This document shows positions 17,980 to 27,062 of a stretch of 64,000 bases of DNA, one piece after another. Location of the stretch: positions 61,312 through 125,311 of the forward strand of contig DASXOB010000018.1 of assembly GCA_036494545.1 (NCBI GenBank), read 5' to 3'. Position 1 is the first letter of the stretch. Each line of letters opens with the position of its first letter. Origin of the DNA: JAICXG01 sp036494545 (GTDB lineage Bacteria > Verrucomicrobiota > Verrucomicrobiia > Chthoniobacterales > UBA10450). The notes below the pieces were generated by a model, which was not told where the DNA came from, made no database searches, and saw only the letters and a program-made list of their open reading frames with translations. The translations under genes were made by a program, and so were the position numbers.

Positions 17980-18375
17980 ATGAACAAATCCAATTCTCGG
18001 GAACTCAGCCTTCTCATCGCTACGCTCGGTCTTACCATGCTCTCAGGCTGCGGAACTACCGGCACCAGCACTTCGAGCTCGGGTCCAGCCGGGTCCACCA
18101 TGAGTGCGAATTCGGGTCGGCTGGTCATCCGGAGAATGCCTGACCTTGGCACCGCGACAGTCCTCGGTGTCTCGGTCGATAACAAAAAAGTGGCGACGCT
18201 TATGGAGGGTCAAAAGTACGATGCTTCCTTGTCGGTCGGGCCTCATCTGGTAATGGTCAGTCCGGAACCGAACGTAAGAGATTCCGTCGCGCCGCAGAAG
18301 AAGCTTGCCGTCCAGCAAGGGCACACCTATGTCTTCACTGCGGCTTGGAAAAACGACGCCCTGATCCTGGAATAA
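17980..18375 (+). CDS. Lipoprotein of unknown function
   Basis: Starting at ATG 17980 (a GTG at 17965 is also possible), the 131-residue protein has a lipoprotein signal, LIATLGLTMLSGC, with the acylated Cys at about residue 25. A Ser/Gly/Thr spacer leads to a small beta domain: SGRLVIRRMPDLGTATVLGVSVDNKKVATLMEGQ, LSVGPHLVMVSPEPN, QQGHTYVFTAAWKNDALILE. This PEGA-like arrangement (repeated strands around a Gly turn) suggests an envelope-surface beta-sandwich. It stands alone between membrane genes and a broken hydrolase. Confidence 0.75.
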   Translation: MNKSNSRELSLLIATLGLTMLSGCGTTGTSTSSSGPAGSTMSANSGRLVIRRMPDLGTATVLGVSVDNKKVATLMEGQKYDASLSVGPHLVMVSPEPNVRDSVAPQKKLAVQQGHTYVFTAAWKNDALILE

Positions 18376-18451
18376 TGATGTGCGAAAACTGAGATGACGC
18401 GCGAACGAGCTCGGGGGCACCGAACACCACCCAACCGGTCTCGATCATGCA

Positions 18452-18500
18452 TCTCAGTCAACAGCCGCTGCTTGGACTAGGAAGAATATTTCCAGAAAAA
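18452..18500 (+). repeat. Relic copy of the 3' end of a DUF4239 gene
   Basis: The bases here align with 17707-17750, the end of the DUF4239 gene, including the CAGC-CGCTG...TTGGA...GAATATTTCCAGA stretch. In the gene this encodes SQQPLLELRENIS; here the same DNA is frameshifted. The identity is roughly three quarters by eye. It suggests a second, deleted copy of the gene once lay here. Confidence 0.55.
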
Positions 18501-18528
18501 TAAGATACCGCCGGCAATCCTCTTAACT

Positions 18529-19453
18529 TTGCGAGGGGTCCGGGCCGAAAGCCTGCAAAGCAACAAGCCGGTTTTGCCAAGTCGAATCGTTTCACCCGAT
18601 TTTTTTCGTTACCTTAGCGCTGCGCAAAACGGTTGTCTGGCCGCGATCAGCGAACTTGCGCTGGCAGCCCGGGCTCCCGATAAGAAATTGCATCACTGCG
18701 TGCTCATGGGTTATTCCTTTGACGACCCGGTCTTGGGCAATACGATTTCTTATTCGATTCTCGACGCCAGCAGCATGGGTGCGCGCAATTGGAGTCCATG
18801 GGACATGGCAGTAGCTTTTAATTCCGCCGACGATTCTATCGGTACCCGCCAGCTCATGTCGGAGTTAGATACCTTTATAAGTACGAGCCGGTACGGCATG
18901 CTTATGTCGGCCGGTCAGGTGATCCCGGTAAGATGGCGACCATCGCTATCACTGGACCCGGGTGCCAATACCCGGAGGGAACGGACAGAAAATCTCGGAA
19001 AAGGAATTCGAAACCCATACACCGGGTAACAACAAGTATCTGGTTAACTATCAGGTCGTTCCCCGGGGAGAAGCTACGCCACCGCCAGGACTAAGGGCAG
19101 TCGAGGACCGCGCCGTCGAGGTTAACGGCGCGCACAACCTGCGTGGTCGGATGTTTTATACGAGCGAGAAGAACGACGGCCATGAACGGAAGTACTGCAC
19201 CGGCGCCAATTACAATCCCGACGAGATAAAGCCCGCACGCGAAAACGAGATCTGGCGGAAATGGGAAATCGTTTACACGGGTAACGCGCGTGTTCCGTTT
19301 TGGATCGTGCGCGTGCCTAAGGATATTATTTCAGGTCATGGCGGGTTGTGGAGCGATAACTCCATCGCCTTGTTCACGGCCCTCTATCGCCTTCACTTTC
19401 CCCTTAACGGACAAGGCGTTAATCTCCTTCCTTCCTCGGCAAGCAATCCGTGA
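18529..19453 (+). pseudogene. Alpha/beta-hydrolase-like secreted protein, 5'-truncated and frameshifted
   Basis: The first frame (TTG 18529) holds a hydrolase-like segment (HHCVLMGYSFDDPVLGNTIS, PWDMAVAFNSADDSIGTRQLMSELDTF). From ~18930 coding similarity continues in another frame (HWTRVPIPGGNGQKISEKEF, HTPGNNKYLVNYQVV, RMFYTSEKNDGHERKYC, VPFWIVRVPKDIISGHGGLWSDNS) to the stop at 19453. The second frame has an in-frame TAA just upstream of the junction, so it cannot start independently except at a GTG (18962). The nucleophile motif reads GYSFD rather than GxSxG, so even an intact gene may have been inactive. The exact family is uncertain. Confidence 0.55.
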
Positions 19454-19621
19454 GCGCCAAATCAGCGGAAGAATCCCAAAGAACCCGATCCCCTAAAGAA
19501 CGCCAAAGCTCCCTAAGCCCAGGGACCGTGCTAGGCGAGCTCGGACTGCTGCGATTTCGCAGTTGTGATTGGCCGCGTTGTCGGCGAAAACATCGCCCGG
19601 CGCGAAATCTGCCGCCGAGCC

Positions 19622-21415
19622 ATGAGCGTGCATACACTTCATCTCATCATCGTCTTCGCGCTCGTCGTAGCGGTTTTCACCGCTTTTCTGCGCGAGTGGC
19701 TCTCGCCCGATCTCGTGGCGCTAAGCGCAATGGGCGTGTTGCTCGTCACAGGTGTGCTGACCGCGGATGAAACGCTGACTGTCTTCAGCAACAGTGCCCC
19801 GATCGCCATCAGTTCCATGTTCGTCCTGAGCGCGGCGCTGGAACGCACCGGCGCGATCGACACACTCGCACGCGGGTTCATGCGAATGGCCGGCACGACC
19901 GAACGGCGCGCCATATTTTCCCTCGCGCTTTTGACCGTGCCGCTCTCAGCCTTGGTCAACCACATGCCGGTTGTCGTGGTCTTCGTGCCCGTGGTCATGG
20001 CACTCGCGCGCAACACCGATCTCAAAGCTTCGCGCCTTCTCATCCCGCTGTCCTATTTCTCCATCCTCGGCGGCACCTGCACTCTCATCGGCACCTCGAC
20101 CAATCTCCTGGTCGATGGAATTGCGCGCCGCCGCGGCCTCGCGCCCTTCGGCATTTTCGAGGTTACTCCGCTCGGGTTAATCTATGTGGCGGTCGGGATC
20201 GGTTACCTGCTCGTCTTTGCACGCAAACTCTTGCCTCGCCGGGAAACCCTCGCGGCCCTCATCGGGCCGGGAATCTCGCGGCAATTTCTCACTCAGGCGG
20301 TGATCAGTAAGGCTTCGCCGCTCGTTGGAAAGACAATTGCCGGGACGCCGCTGGTGCGGTTGCGCGAAGCAAGCATCATCCACGTCATGCGCGAGGGTGT
20401 GCGGCTCGAGACGCCGCTCGACACTTTGCGCTTTGCCGCCGGCGACCAACTCCTGATCGAAACCTCAATCGCCGGGGTTAAGGGAATCAAGGAAATGACC
20501 GGGGTGCTTTTCCAATCGGAAGCCGAACTCGAAGCCATCGGCGAGCGCGAAGCCGTCCTGATGGAAGGGATTCTCGGTAGCCGTTCCACGTTCCTGGGCA
20601 AGACGCTTCGCGACCTGAATTTTCGCCAGCGTTACGGGGTCCTCATCCTCGCGGTTCATCGTCAGGGGGAAAACCTGCGCGAACATTTCGAAGACGTGGA
20701 GTTGGCGTTTGGCGACACCCTTCTCGTACAAGGCTCGGCCGAGGCAATTCATCGCCTCATGGAAGAGCGCGATTTCCTTAGTCTCACCGAACCGAAACAA
20801 CGGGCATTTCGCCGACACAAGGCATCGCTCGCCATCACCGCGATCGGCAGCGTCATCGTGCTCGGCGCATTTCATGTCCTGCCCCTCCCTGCCCTGGCCT
20901 TGATCGCCGCGATTTTTGTTGTCGTCACCCGTTGCCTCGACGTCGAAGAAGCGCGCGGGGCGATCGAATGGAGAATCCTCTACATGATTTTCGGCATGCT
21001 CGCGCTCGGTGCCGCGATGGAAAAAACCGGCGCCGCTCATCTCATCGCCAGCGGCGTAACCGGCGCGGTCGGCCGCTTTGGACCGAGCGTCACGCTTTCG
21101 GTCACGTACTTGGTTGCGACCCTGCTCACCGAGCTGATCAGCAACAACGCCGTCGCCGTCCTCTTAACGCCGATCGCTTTCGAAATTGCCGCCACTCTTG
21201 GGGTGGACGCGCGGCCGTTTGCGATCGCGGTCATGTTCGGTTGCGCGGCCAGCTTCGCCACGCCCATCGGGCACCAAACCAACACCTACGTCTTCGGCGC
21301 CGGTGGATATCGTTTTACTGATTTCCCAAAGATCGGCGCGCCACTCAACTTCATTCTCTGGATCGTGGCGAGCATCCTCATCCCAATCTTCTGGCCCTTT
21401 GTGCCTAAGCTTTAA
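19622..21415 (+). CDS. SLC13-family permease with two RCK_C (TrkA-C) domains
   Basis: The start at 19622 (MSVHTLHLIIVFALVV) puts the first helix at the N-terminus; the 597-residue length matches the family. Helices are arranged as in divalent-anion:Na+ symporters, with the signatures SALVNHMPVVVVFVPVV and TLIGTSTNLLVDG in the first half and LTELISNNAVAVLLTPIA and FATPIGHQTNTYVFGAGGY in the second. Between the halves are two TrkA-C-like cytoplasmic domains (VISKASPLVGKTIAGTPL... and EGILGSRSTFLGKTLRDLNF...LAFGDTLLVQGS), about residues 210-375. Such SLC13-RCK proteins are proposed to carry sulfate or dicarboxylates. In a sulfatase-rich region sulfate is an attractive guess, but only a guess. 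Confidence 0.9.
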   Translation: MSVHTLHLIIVFALVVAVFTAFLREWLSPDLVALSAMGVLLVTGVLTADETLTVFSNSAPIAISSMFVLSAALERTGAIDTLARGFMRMAGTTERRAIFSLALLTVPLSALVNHMPVVVVFVPVVMALARNTDLKASRLLIPLSYFSILGGTCTLIGTSTNLLVDGIARRRGLAPFGIFEVTPLGLIYVAVGIGYLLVFARKLLPRRETLAALIGPGISRQFLTQAVISKASPLVGKTIAGTPLVRLREASIIHVMREGVRLETPLDTLRFAAGDQLLIETSIAGVKGIKEMTGVLFQSEAELEAIGEREAVLMEGILGSRSTFLGKTLRDLNFRQRYGVLILAVHRQGENLREHFEDVELAFGDTLLVQGSAEAIHRLMEERDFLSLTEPKQRAFRRHKASLAITAIGSVIVLGAFHVLPLPALALIAAIFVVVTRCLDVEEARGAIEWRILYMIFGMLALGAAMEKTGAAHLIASGVTGAVGRFGPSVTLSVTYLVATLLTELISNNAVAVLLTPIAFEIAATLGVDARPFAIAVMFGCAASFATPIGHQTNTYVFGAGGYRFTDFPKIGAPLNFILWIVASILIPIFWPFVPKL

Positions 21416-21530
21416 GCGGGATAGCGCGTCATCGTATAAATCTTCCGTCCTAAGACAGAGACATAAAACTCGACCGCCTCCCCTACCTTTTGTTTCGAGC
21501 CAAAGGAACAGCGTGATCTTTTGGATGGAG
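21412..21530 (-). pseudogene. N-terminal relic of a PhnB-like VOC (glyoxalase-fold) protein
   Basis: Reading the reverse strand from ~21520, one frame gives QKITLFLWLETK and the next gives KVGEAVEFYVSVLGRKIYTMTRYP. Joined by one frameshift these match the start of PhnB/3-demethylubiquinone-methyltransferase-like VOC proteins (QKITPFLWF...EEAVKFYVSIF...TRY). Only ~40 residues remain of ~150. It overlaps the stop of the SLC13 gene by 4 bases. Confidence 0.6.
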
Positions 21531-21592
21531 AATCATCACCGCCGCTTGGAGTTGAAGTAACCCAGCAGGTGGAGCATCGAATCGCGCCGCGT

Positions 21593-21859
21593 TTACTTGG
21601 GGGGAATCGCACACTGGGGCCGACAATGGGACAAATGAATTGGACGCGGGCCTTTCGGAAGCCGTGAAAGTTTAGAAGCGCAGTAGATCTGACACGCGAT
21701 TGCGTAGGCACTGGCGATGATTTGTTCGGAGTAGTCGCTGCGCCATTTATCTTTCGCTACTTCTCTGTCGGCGTCCTGATCGAGCGCGGCATGGTCGCCG
21801 AGAAATCCGCCGGTCAGGACAAGCTCGTCGAGCAAGCCGATGATTTGGGTGGGAGGCAT
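21593..21859 (-). CDS. Possible small hypothetical protein
   Basis: The 88-residue frame begins MPPTQIIGLLDELVLTGGFLG and has a protein-like acidic middle (DHAALDQDADREVAKDKWRSDYSEQIIASAYAIA), followed by a poorer tail. No ribosome-binding site is visible and I cannot name a family. It overlaps no essential part of the ABC-F gene on the other strand. It may be a relic rather than an active gene. Confidence 0.3.
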   Translation of the reverse strand: MPPTQIIGLLDELVLTGGFLGDHAALDQDADREVAKDKWRSDYSEQIIASAYAIACQIYCASKLSRLPKGPRPIHLSHCRPQCAIPPK

Positions 21860-21929
21860 GGCCAAGTTTATCCGACTGGAAGCTCCTCTTGCGCTGGACG
21901 TATCTCTTGCGAGATTCGCCGCCCATTCC

Positions 21930-23816
21930 ATGCTCACCATTTCCAAAGTCACAAAAGCTTTCGGCGGCCGGACGCTTTTCGAAGATGCCTCGCTCCAGGT
22001 GAATCGCGGGGATCGGGTCGGTCTGGTGGGACCGAATGGCGCGGGGAAAAGCACGCTCTTTTCCCTCATCCTAGGCGAGGCAGCACCGGATGAAGGCTCG
22101 GTCGCAATCGAAAAAACGGCGTCGCTGGGTTACCTGCCACAGGAAAATGCGCCGGCCGGTGATCAGACAGTCTTACAACTGGCTTGCGGCGCCAAACGCA
22201 TCATAAAGGGCGCAGAGCATGACGAGTTCGACTGGGAAATCGAGCCGAAGGCGAAACGGATTTTGGCCGGACTGGCTTTTCGTGAATCGGATTTCCAGCG
22301 ACCGGCCAGGACAATGAGTGGCGGCTGGGTGATGCGAGCGCACCTGGCCCAGTTACTTGTGCAGGAGCCGGACCTGTTACTCCTCGACGAACCGACGAAC
22401 CATCTCGATCTCGAATCGCTCGGCTGGTTCCAGGAATACCTGACGAATTATCCGGGAGCGATCTTGATGATTTCGCATGACCGTGAGTTTCTGAATCAGC
22501 TGGTGGGCTCAATCGTAGAGATAGCACACCGGCGGCTGGTACGTTACCGCGGCAACTGGGACAGTTATGTGGACCAGAAAGCCGCGCGCGAGAAGCAGCA
22601 GTTGGCGGCTTATAAGAACCAGCAGCGCGAGATTGCGTCGCTCCAGCTTTTTGCAGACCGCTTTCGGGCGAAAGCGAGTAAGGCTTCACAGGCCCAAAGC
22701 AAGTTGAAACAGATCGATCGAATGGAAAAGATCGACGCCCCGGCCGCGCAGGAAAAGACGGTGAAATTCCGGTTTCCGCAGCCGGCACGGAGTGGTCAGC
22801 GTGTGATCACGTTAAAGGACGTGGATCATGCTTATGACGACCTGGTCGTTTATCGCGGGCTGAACTTCGCGGCTGAACGTGGACAGCGAACGGTGTTAGT
22901 AGGACCTAACGGCGCAGGTAAGTCGACCCTGCTGAAACTACTGGCTGGCGTGCTACCGGTCAGGCAAGGCGAGCGCGACCTGGGTCACAACGTAAAGGTG
23001 GGTTACTTTTCGCAGTTTCGGGTGGAGATGTTAGACCCGGGTCAGACGGTCCTGGAAACGGCACTCGACATGCCAAACCCGGTCTCGGAGCAGACAGCAC
23101 GGACAGTCCTTGGTTCGTTCCTCTTTCGCGGGGACGACGTTTTCAAGACCACCGCAGTATTGAGCGGCGGTGAGAAAACGCGGCTGGCGTTGGTAAGACT
23201 GCTGCTCGATCCGCCCAACCTGTTACTCATGGATGAGCCGACGACGCATCTGGATGTGGGCAGCATCGACGCGCTACTCGGTGCGCTGTCGCAATATGAA
23301 GGGACGCTGATTTTCATTAGTCACGATGTTTACTTCATCCGCGCGATCGCGAAGACGGTGCTGCACATCAACGCAGGAAAGCTGACGCCATACGCGGGCG
23401 ACTACGATTATTACCTCGAGAAATCAAAGGCAGTTTCGGCGCGGGCCGCTTTGACGAGTGGCAACGGAGAGTTACACAATGCTCAGCCTTTACGCGAAGC
23501 TAGCCTTGAGCCAGCGAAGCCGAACAAGCCGGGCCTGCGCGAGGCGCGCGAAGAGCGGCGCGCGATCGCCGAGCAGCGCAAAGCGGAAGCCAAGGCGCAA
23601 CGGGAACACGAGAAACGCGTGCAAGACCTGGAGATGCAGATCCTAACTCTGGAAGGCCGGCAAAAAGAGCTAACTGCGGAGTTAGAAAAGCCGGAGACCT
23701 ACAACGCCGGCGGCCCCGCCATCCTATTGAATCGCGAACTGATGGCAGTAACAGAGGATCTGGCGCGTCTTACGCAGGAATGGGAAGCGGCAGGCACGGC
23801 AGGAAATGCCGGTTGA
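21930..23816 (+). CDS. ABC-F family ATP-binding protein (ribosome-associated)
   Basis: Start chosen at 21930 (MLTISKVTKAFGG), because residues before it do not fit the family. The 628-residue protein has two ABC ATPase domains without membrane segments: Walker A GPNGAGKST at ~35-43 and again near ~325; signatures MSGGW and LSGGEK; Walker B LLLLDEPTNHLD and LLLMDEPTTHLD; and the inter-domain linker rich in Lys/Gln helices. The C-terminal ~90 residues form a charged coiled coil (REARE...KRVQDLEMQILTLEGRQKEL), as in Uup/YheS-type ABC-Fs. ABC-F proteins act on the ribosome (translation-factor or antibiotic-protection roles). No target can be predicted here. Confidence 0.93.
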   Translation: MLTISKVTKAFGGRTLFEDASLQVNRGDRVGLVGPNGAGKSTLFSLILGEAAPDEGSVAIEKTASLGYLPQENAPAGDQTVLQLACGAKRIIKGAEHDEFDWEIEPKAKRILAGLAFRESDFQRPARTMSGGWVMRAHLAQLLVQEPDLLLLDEPTNHLDLESLGWFQEYLTNYPGAILMISHDREFLNQLVGSIVEIAHRRLVRYRGNWDSYVDQKAAREKQQLAAYKNQQREIASLQLFADRFRAKASKASQAQSKLKQIDRMEKIDAPAAQEKTVKFRFPQPARSGQRVITLKDVDHAYDDLVVYRGLNFAAERGQRTVLVGPNGAGKSTLLKLLAGVLPVRQGERDLGHNVKVGYFSQFRVEMLDPGQTVLETALDMPNPVSEQTARTVLGSFLFRGDDVFKTTAVLSGGEKTRLALVRLLLDPPNLLLMDEPTTHLDVGSIDALLGALSQYEGTLIFISHDVYFIRAIAKTVLHINAGKLTPYAGDYDYYLEKSKAVSARAALTSGNGELHNAQPLREASLEPAKPNKPGLREAREERRAIAEQRKAEAKAQREHEKRVQDLEMQILTLEGRQKELTAELEKPETYNAGGPAILLNRELMAVTEDLARLTQEWEAAGTAGNAG

Positions 23817-23896
23817 CATACAGCCGGCTGCTTAGAATAGCAGCTGCGACGTAGCTGCGCTAAGGCTTTGGGCTTTTCCGGCGCCTCGTTTCTACC

Positions 23897-25345
23897 TCAC
23901 AAGACTGGCCCGAGCATGGCGATGGCGTTATTCCAAAGCCGGCGCGTGATTGGCCACTGACTAACCATCTCCGCCGTCACCTCGTGCGATTGGGCCAGGT
24001 ACTCATCTTGACGGCGGCGCATTTCGGTGGTGAGAGCGGAATCACAGAGCAGGATATTGTTCTCATAGTTCAAGTCAAAACTTCGCCGATCCATGTTGGC
24101 GGACCCGACCAGGGTGATCTCACCATCCAGAGTGAGAGACTTAGTGTGAAGCAGGCCACCTTCGAATTCGAAAATACGAACCCCAGCCGCTAACAAGTCA
24201 GCGTAGTAACTGCGACTGGCCGCCTGCACGATGAAAGAGTCATTTCGGGCCGGGAAGATGATGGTGGTCTCAACACCTCGATAAGCGCTGGCGCAAAGGG
24301 CGGTCTGCATTGCTTCATCGGGAACATAATACGGAGTGGTGACGAAAAGTTCGCGTCGCGCTGCATACATGAGCGATTCGAACACCTCGGGCATGGCGGA
24401 ATTGCGCACCGTCGGACCGGTGCCGATCACTTGTGCGGCAAAGCCTGGCTCTCCGGGCGGTAGCGGTCGCCGCAGGAGTTCGCGAATGTCTTCGTCTTCG
24501 TGCGCCATCCAATCGGCAGCAAATAAATGTTGGTTCTGTCGTGCTATCGGACCTTCGAAACGTATCAATGCATCCACCCATGGCGCATACTTTGCCTTGA
24601 TCCGAAACTCCGGGTCCGCACAGTTCTGGCTCCCGCAGTAGGTAACCCAATCGTCGATGACCACGATCTTGCGATGGTTGCGAAGGTCAATCCGACCTAC
24701 TAATGGCCGCAGGAGCAGATTGCCGATCGGAAGAGCGATAGTGGCACGGACATGAGCAGCGCGCATTGCCTTCCAATGCTCTGAGTCGATCAAGATCCGC
24801 GACCCGAGAGCGTCAGCCATCACCCGGCAGGTCACCTTGCGCGCCGCCGCTCGCTTCAGCGCTTCGACGACCTTGAGCCCATTGTTATCCGGTAACCAGA
24901 TATAAAAGATCAGATGCACGTGATCCCTGGCGGCATCGATGTCTGCGACAAGCGACTCAATGCTGGCGTTGGAATCCGCCAACAGCCGCCCGCGGTTACA
25001 ACCCAAGGGCTCAAAACCGTTTACCGAGTGACCGACGCGGAAGAGATGCGCGTAACGCTCCGGGATTTGCGCCTCTACAGCAGGCGCCTCGGCAACAGCT
25101 GGCATGGCTGGCATGCTAGCCAGGACATCCCGAATGCGTCGCATCCGACGACGACCGATGTTGGTCTCACCGAGCAGAAGGTAAAAGATCATGCCCACCA
25201 CGGGTAAGACGACGATCAGCACGATCCAGGCGATCCGCGAAGCCGGTTCCCGGTGTGGTCGCAAGATCACCCGCGCGATTACCGCGAGATGGATGAGAAA
25301 GAAAAAGAGTGCTCCCGGCGTGAGGAAAAAGGAGTATGCGGTCAT
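23897..25345 (-). CDS. cls: Cardiolipin synthase (phospholipase D family)
   Basis: The 482-residue membrane enzyme begins with two helices (about residues 5-28 and 37-58) and carries two phospholipase-D HKD motifs: HRKIVVIDD (His224, Lys226, Asp231) and HTKSLTLDG (His400, Lys402, Asp407), each followed by the GSxN box (YCGSQN, LVGSANMD). Length and layout match bacterial ClsA, which joins phosphatidylglycerol (with PG or phosphatidylethanolamine) to form cardiolipin at the inner membrane. The gene is convergent with the ABC-F gene and stands alone. Confidence 0.92.
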   Translation of the reverse strand: MTAYSFFLTPGALFFFLIHLAVIARVILRPHREPASRIAWIVLIVVLPVVGMIFYLLLGETNIGRRRMRRIRDVLASMPAMPAVAEAPAVEAQIPERYAHLFRVGHSVNGFEPLGCNRGRLLADSNASIESLVADIDAARDHVHLIFYIWLPDNNGLKVVEALKRAAARKVTCRVMADALGSRILIDSEHWKAMRAAHVRATIALPIGNLLLRPLVGRIDLRNHRKIVVIDDWVTYCGSQNCADPEFRIKAKYAPWVDALIRFEGPIARQNQHLFAADWMAHEDEDIRELLRRPLPPGEPGFAAQVIGTGPTVRNSAMPEVFESLMYAARRELFVTTPYYVPDEAMQTALCASAYRGVETTIIFPARNDSFIVQAASRSYYADLLAAGVRIFEFEGGLLHTKSLTLDGEITLVGSANMDRRSFDLNYENNILLCDSALTTEMRRRQDEYLAQSHEVTAEMVSQWPITRRLWNNAIAMLGPVL

Positions 25346-25519
25346 ACCTCCCCAACTTCTCTACCAGAGTTCTGACTAGCGCTCGAGTTCAAGACCGAAA
25401 TTCGTCTAATTCATATCTTACCCCGATTTGGCGTCCGATGTCCGAAAATCACTCGCGGCGGTCTTGCAGAACCTTTGCAAGAAATGTTTGAGGCATTTTA
25501 CCGAACAAGAGGGAGTTAT

Positions 25520-25602
25520 GCCGGCGGAGGGGATCGAACCCACACACCCTTGCGAGTACTGGATTTTGAGTCCAGCGCGTCTGCCAGTTCCGCCACGCCG
25601 GC
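25520..25602 (-). tRNA. tRNA-Leu (anticodon CAA)
   Basis: On the reverse strand the 83 bases fold as a class II tRNA: acceptor arm GCCGGCG paired with CGCCGGC, D-arm containing GGCGGAACTGGCAGACGC, anticodon stem CTGGA/TCCAG with loop CTCAAAA (anticodon CAA, reading UUG), a long variable arm, and T-loop TTCGATC. The T stem has one U-U mismatch. CCA is not encoded. A likely promoter (TTGCAA, 16 bases, TAGCTT) sits in the adjacent flank. The 5' half and its flank are duplicated at 30410-30507. Confidence 0.95.
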
Positions 25603-25661
25603 TTTCTTGAGCGGCCCAGAAGCTACGGGAATCGTCGCCCGTTGCAAGCGATCGGTCATCG
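25564..25661. repeat. 98-bp direct repeat, copy 1 (tRNA-Leu 5' half plus promoter flank)
   Basis: This segment matches 30410-30507 at 97 of 98 positions by eye (one A/G change near 25625). It covers the first 39 bases of tRNA-Leu, breaking exactly in the anticodon loop, plus the 59 bases upstream of the tRNA. The two copies bound a 4.75-kb interval containing the exported paralogs and ligase relics. Confidence 0.9.
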
Positions 25662-26122
25662 AGGGAAAATTTCTGGAAAACGCTGTTATCTGCTGAGGTA
25701 AGTCGGTTCCATCAGGTCGACAGTCGGAGGGAATGCTGACAATAAGCTCTGAGCCCCGATTACGGTCCTAGTGGCTGAGCGGCTTTGCGCCCAATATACA
25801 ATTCTGAGCGCGCGAGAGATTCAGCTCGCTACCTCGACCTCTCGCTAACAGCCCCCCCGAGCTTACATCGGTCGCAAATTGTCGCAGGATACTTGACGTT
25901 AACACCCCGGCGACTTCGATTCTGCCGACGATCCTACTACAGCGCGCACAACGCAGCGGTAGGCCCTCGAAAAAGAAGCAGCCTGGCTGTCGTAGGTATC
26001 TCGGATCGAGTCTCAAGAAACATACACTGGACAGACGAAGGGGGCTCGTTAAGACTCAACTAAGCCAGCCCTGATCTTAACCCGTTACATTAGTAGAGCA
26101 TCAATTTACGAAAGGATCTCCC
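25662..26122. other. Intergenic stretch with a dispersed repeat (25690-25775)
   Basis: No convincing gene is seen. Bases 25690-25775 (TCCATCAGGTCGACAGTCGG region) align with 35153-35237 (TCCATCAAGTCGACAGTCGG region) at roughly three-quarters identity, so this is one of several relic repeats shared with the 34.8-35.2 kb stretch. The last ~30 bases carry a GGATCT-type purine patch upstream of the ATG at 26123. Confidence 0.6.
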
Positions 26123-26914
26123 ATGACCGATCAACTCGAACTAGCGAACACAACCGAAACGCAAACCGATCAAATTCCTCGATCTCCACAGTCTTCCGAT
26201 AGGACTGGGTGTAAGAAGTGGAATTCCGAGGCGAAATCACTCCCTCTCTCCAATGCGCATTGGCTTGCTTATGCCACCGCGGCAATGGCGAGTGGTCTCG
26301 GCCTAACCTCGGCGGCTGAAGGCGAGATCCATTATTCAGGCATCGTCAATCTCAAAATGAGAGGTGTTCAGACGGGGACTCTTCCGCTAACCGAGGGGGC
26401 GTCGCTGCGGTTTTTTATCTATGACTTCGGCAGTGGTAGCGGCTATGCTCCAGCGACGTTTCAGATAACCGGTGCAGAATCGGCAGCTGCGCGAGAGGCT
26501 TACTTTCAGGTGGCAGATATCAAGCGCGGAAGTCGCGTCTCGATTGGGCCGTTTACTTCGGTCGGTAATCAGCAAAGATCTAACATCCGGGGACTGTATG
26601 GCGGCAGCAATTTTGGCAGCCACGGTGGGGGTTTCATTGGATTCAAGTTTAATATTGGAAACGGCACGCAATATGGTTGGGCGCGGCTTCAGGTATCGCA
26701 AGAGGTCCCTCCTCCCTTTTCGTTCCGCTATATTATTAAGGACTATGCGTGGGGTGATCCTGGTGATCCTATCGCCGCCGGGCAGAAAAAGTCGCGCGGC
26801 GAAAACGTCAGCATAACACCTGAAGCTGCTGGCTCGCTCGGTTTGCTTGCCTTAGGCGCAATCGGCCTGGATACATGGCGCGGTGCACGCGGGCAAGCAC
26901 CCATGAGGAACTGA
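26123..26914 (+). CDS. Exported protein with PEP-CTERM-like sorting tail, paralog A
   Basis: A 263-residue protein with an unusually long N-terminus before a hydrophobic export segment (WLAYATAAMASGLGLTSAAEG, about residues 50-70). The body starts with EIHYSGIVN and includes GFIGFKFNIGNGTQYGWARLQV and IIKDYAWGDPGDPIAAGQ. The C-terminus is tripartite: a short Glu/Ser motif (TPEAAGS), a hydrophobic helix (LGLLALGAIGLDTW) and an Arg-rich end (RGARG), which resembles a PEP-CTERM/exosortase signal. Two paralogs follow at 27990 and 29039. Such proteins are thought to be processed and sent to the surface or matrix. The exosortase is not in the window. Confidence 0.8.
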   Translation: MTDQLELANTTETQTDQIPRSPQSSDRTGCKKWNSEAKSLPLSNAHWLAYATAAMASGLGLTSAAEGEIHYSGIVNLKMRGVQTGTLPLTEGASLRFFIYDFGSGSGYAPATFQITGAESAAAREAYFQVADIKRGSRVSIGPFTSVGNQQRSNIRGLYGGSNFGSHGGGFIGFKFNIGNGTQYGWARLQVSQEVPPPFSFRYIIKDYAWGDPGDPIAAGQKKSRGENVSITPEAAGSLGLLALGAIGLDTWRGARGQAPMRN

Positions 26915-27062
26915 CCTTCCAATCAGCGGACATCAAGGCACTGTGCACTAACTCTATTGTTTTCTTAACTAGTGCGCGTTTTATACCAGACGTTAGGCTG
27001 ACGTTCTTAGTTGGGTAACGCTGCAGTCCGGGAGTCGCCTTTGTGAACTTCGGTGTGGGCGC

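Noticed and set aside
20465..21040. Reverse-strand frame inside the SLC13 gene
   Set aside because: Shadow of the permease; no start signal and no family.
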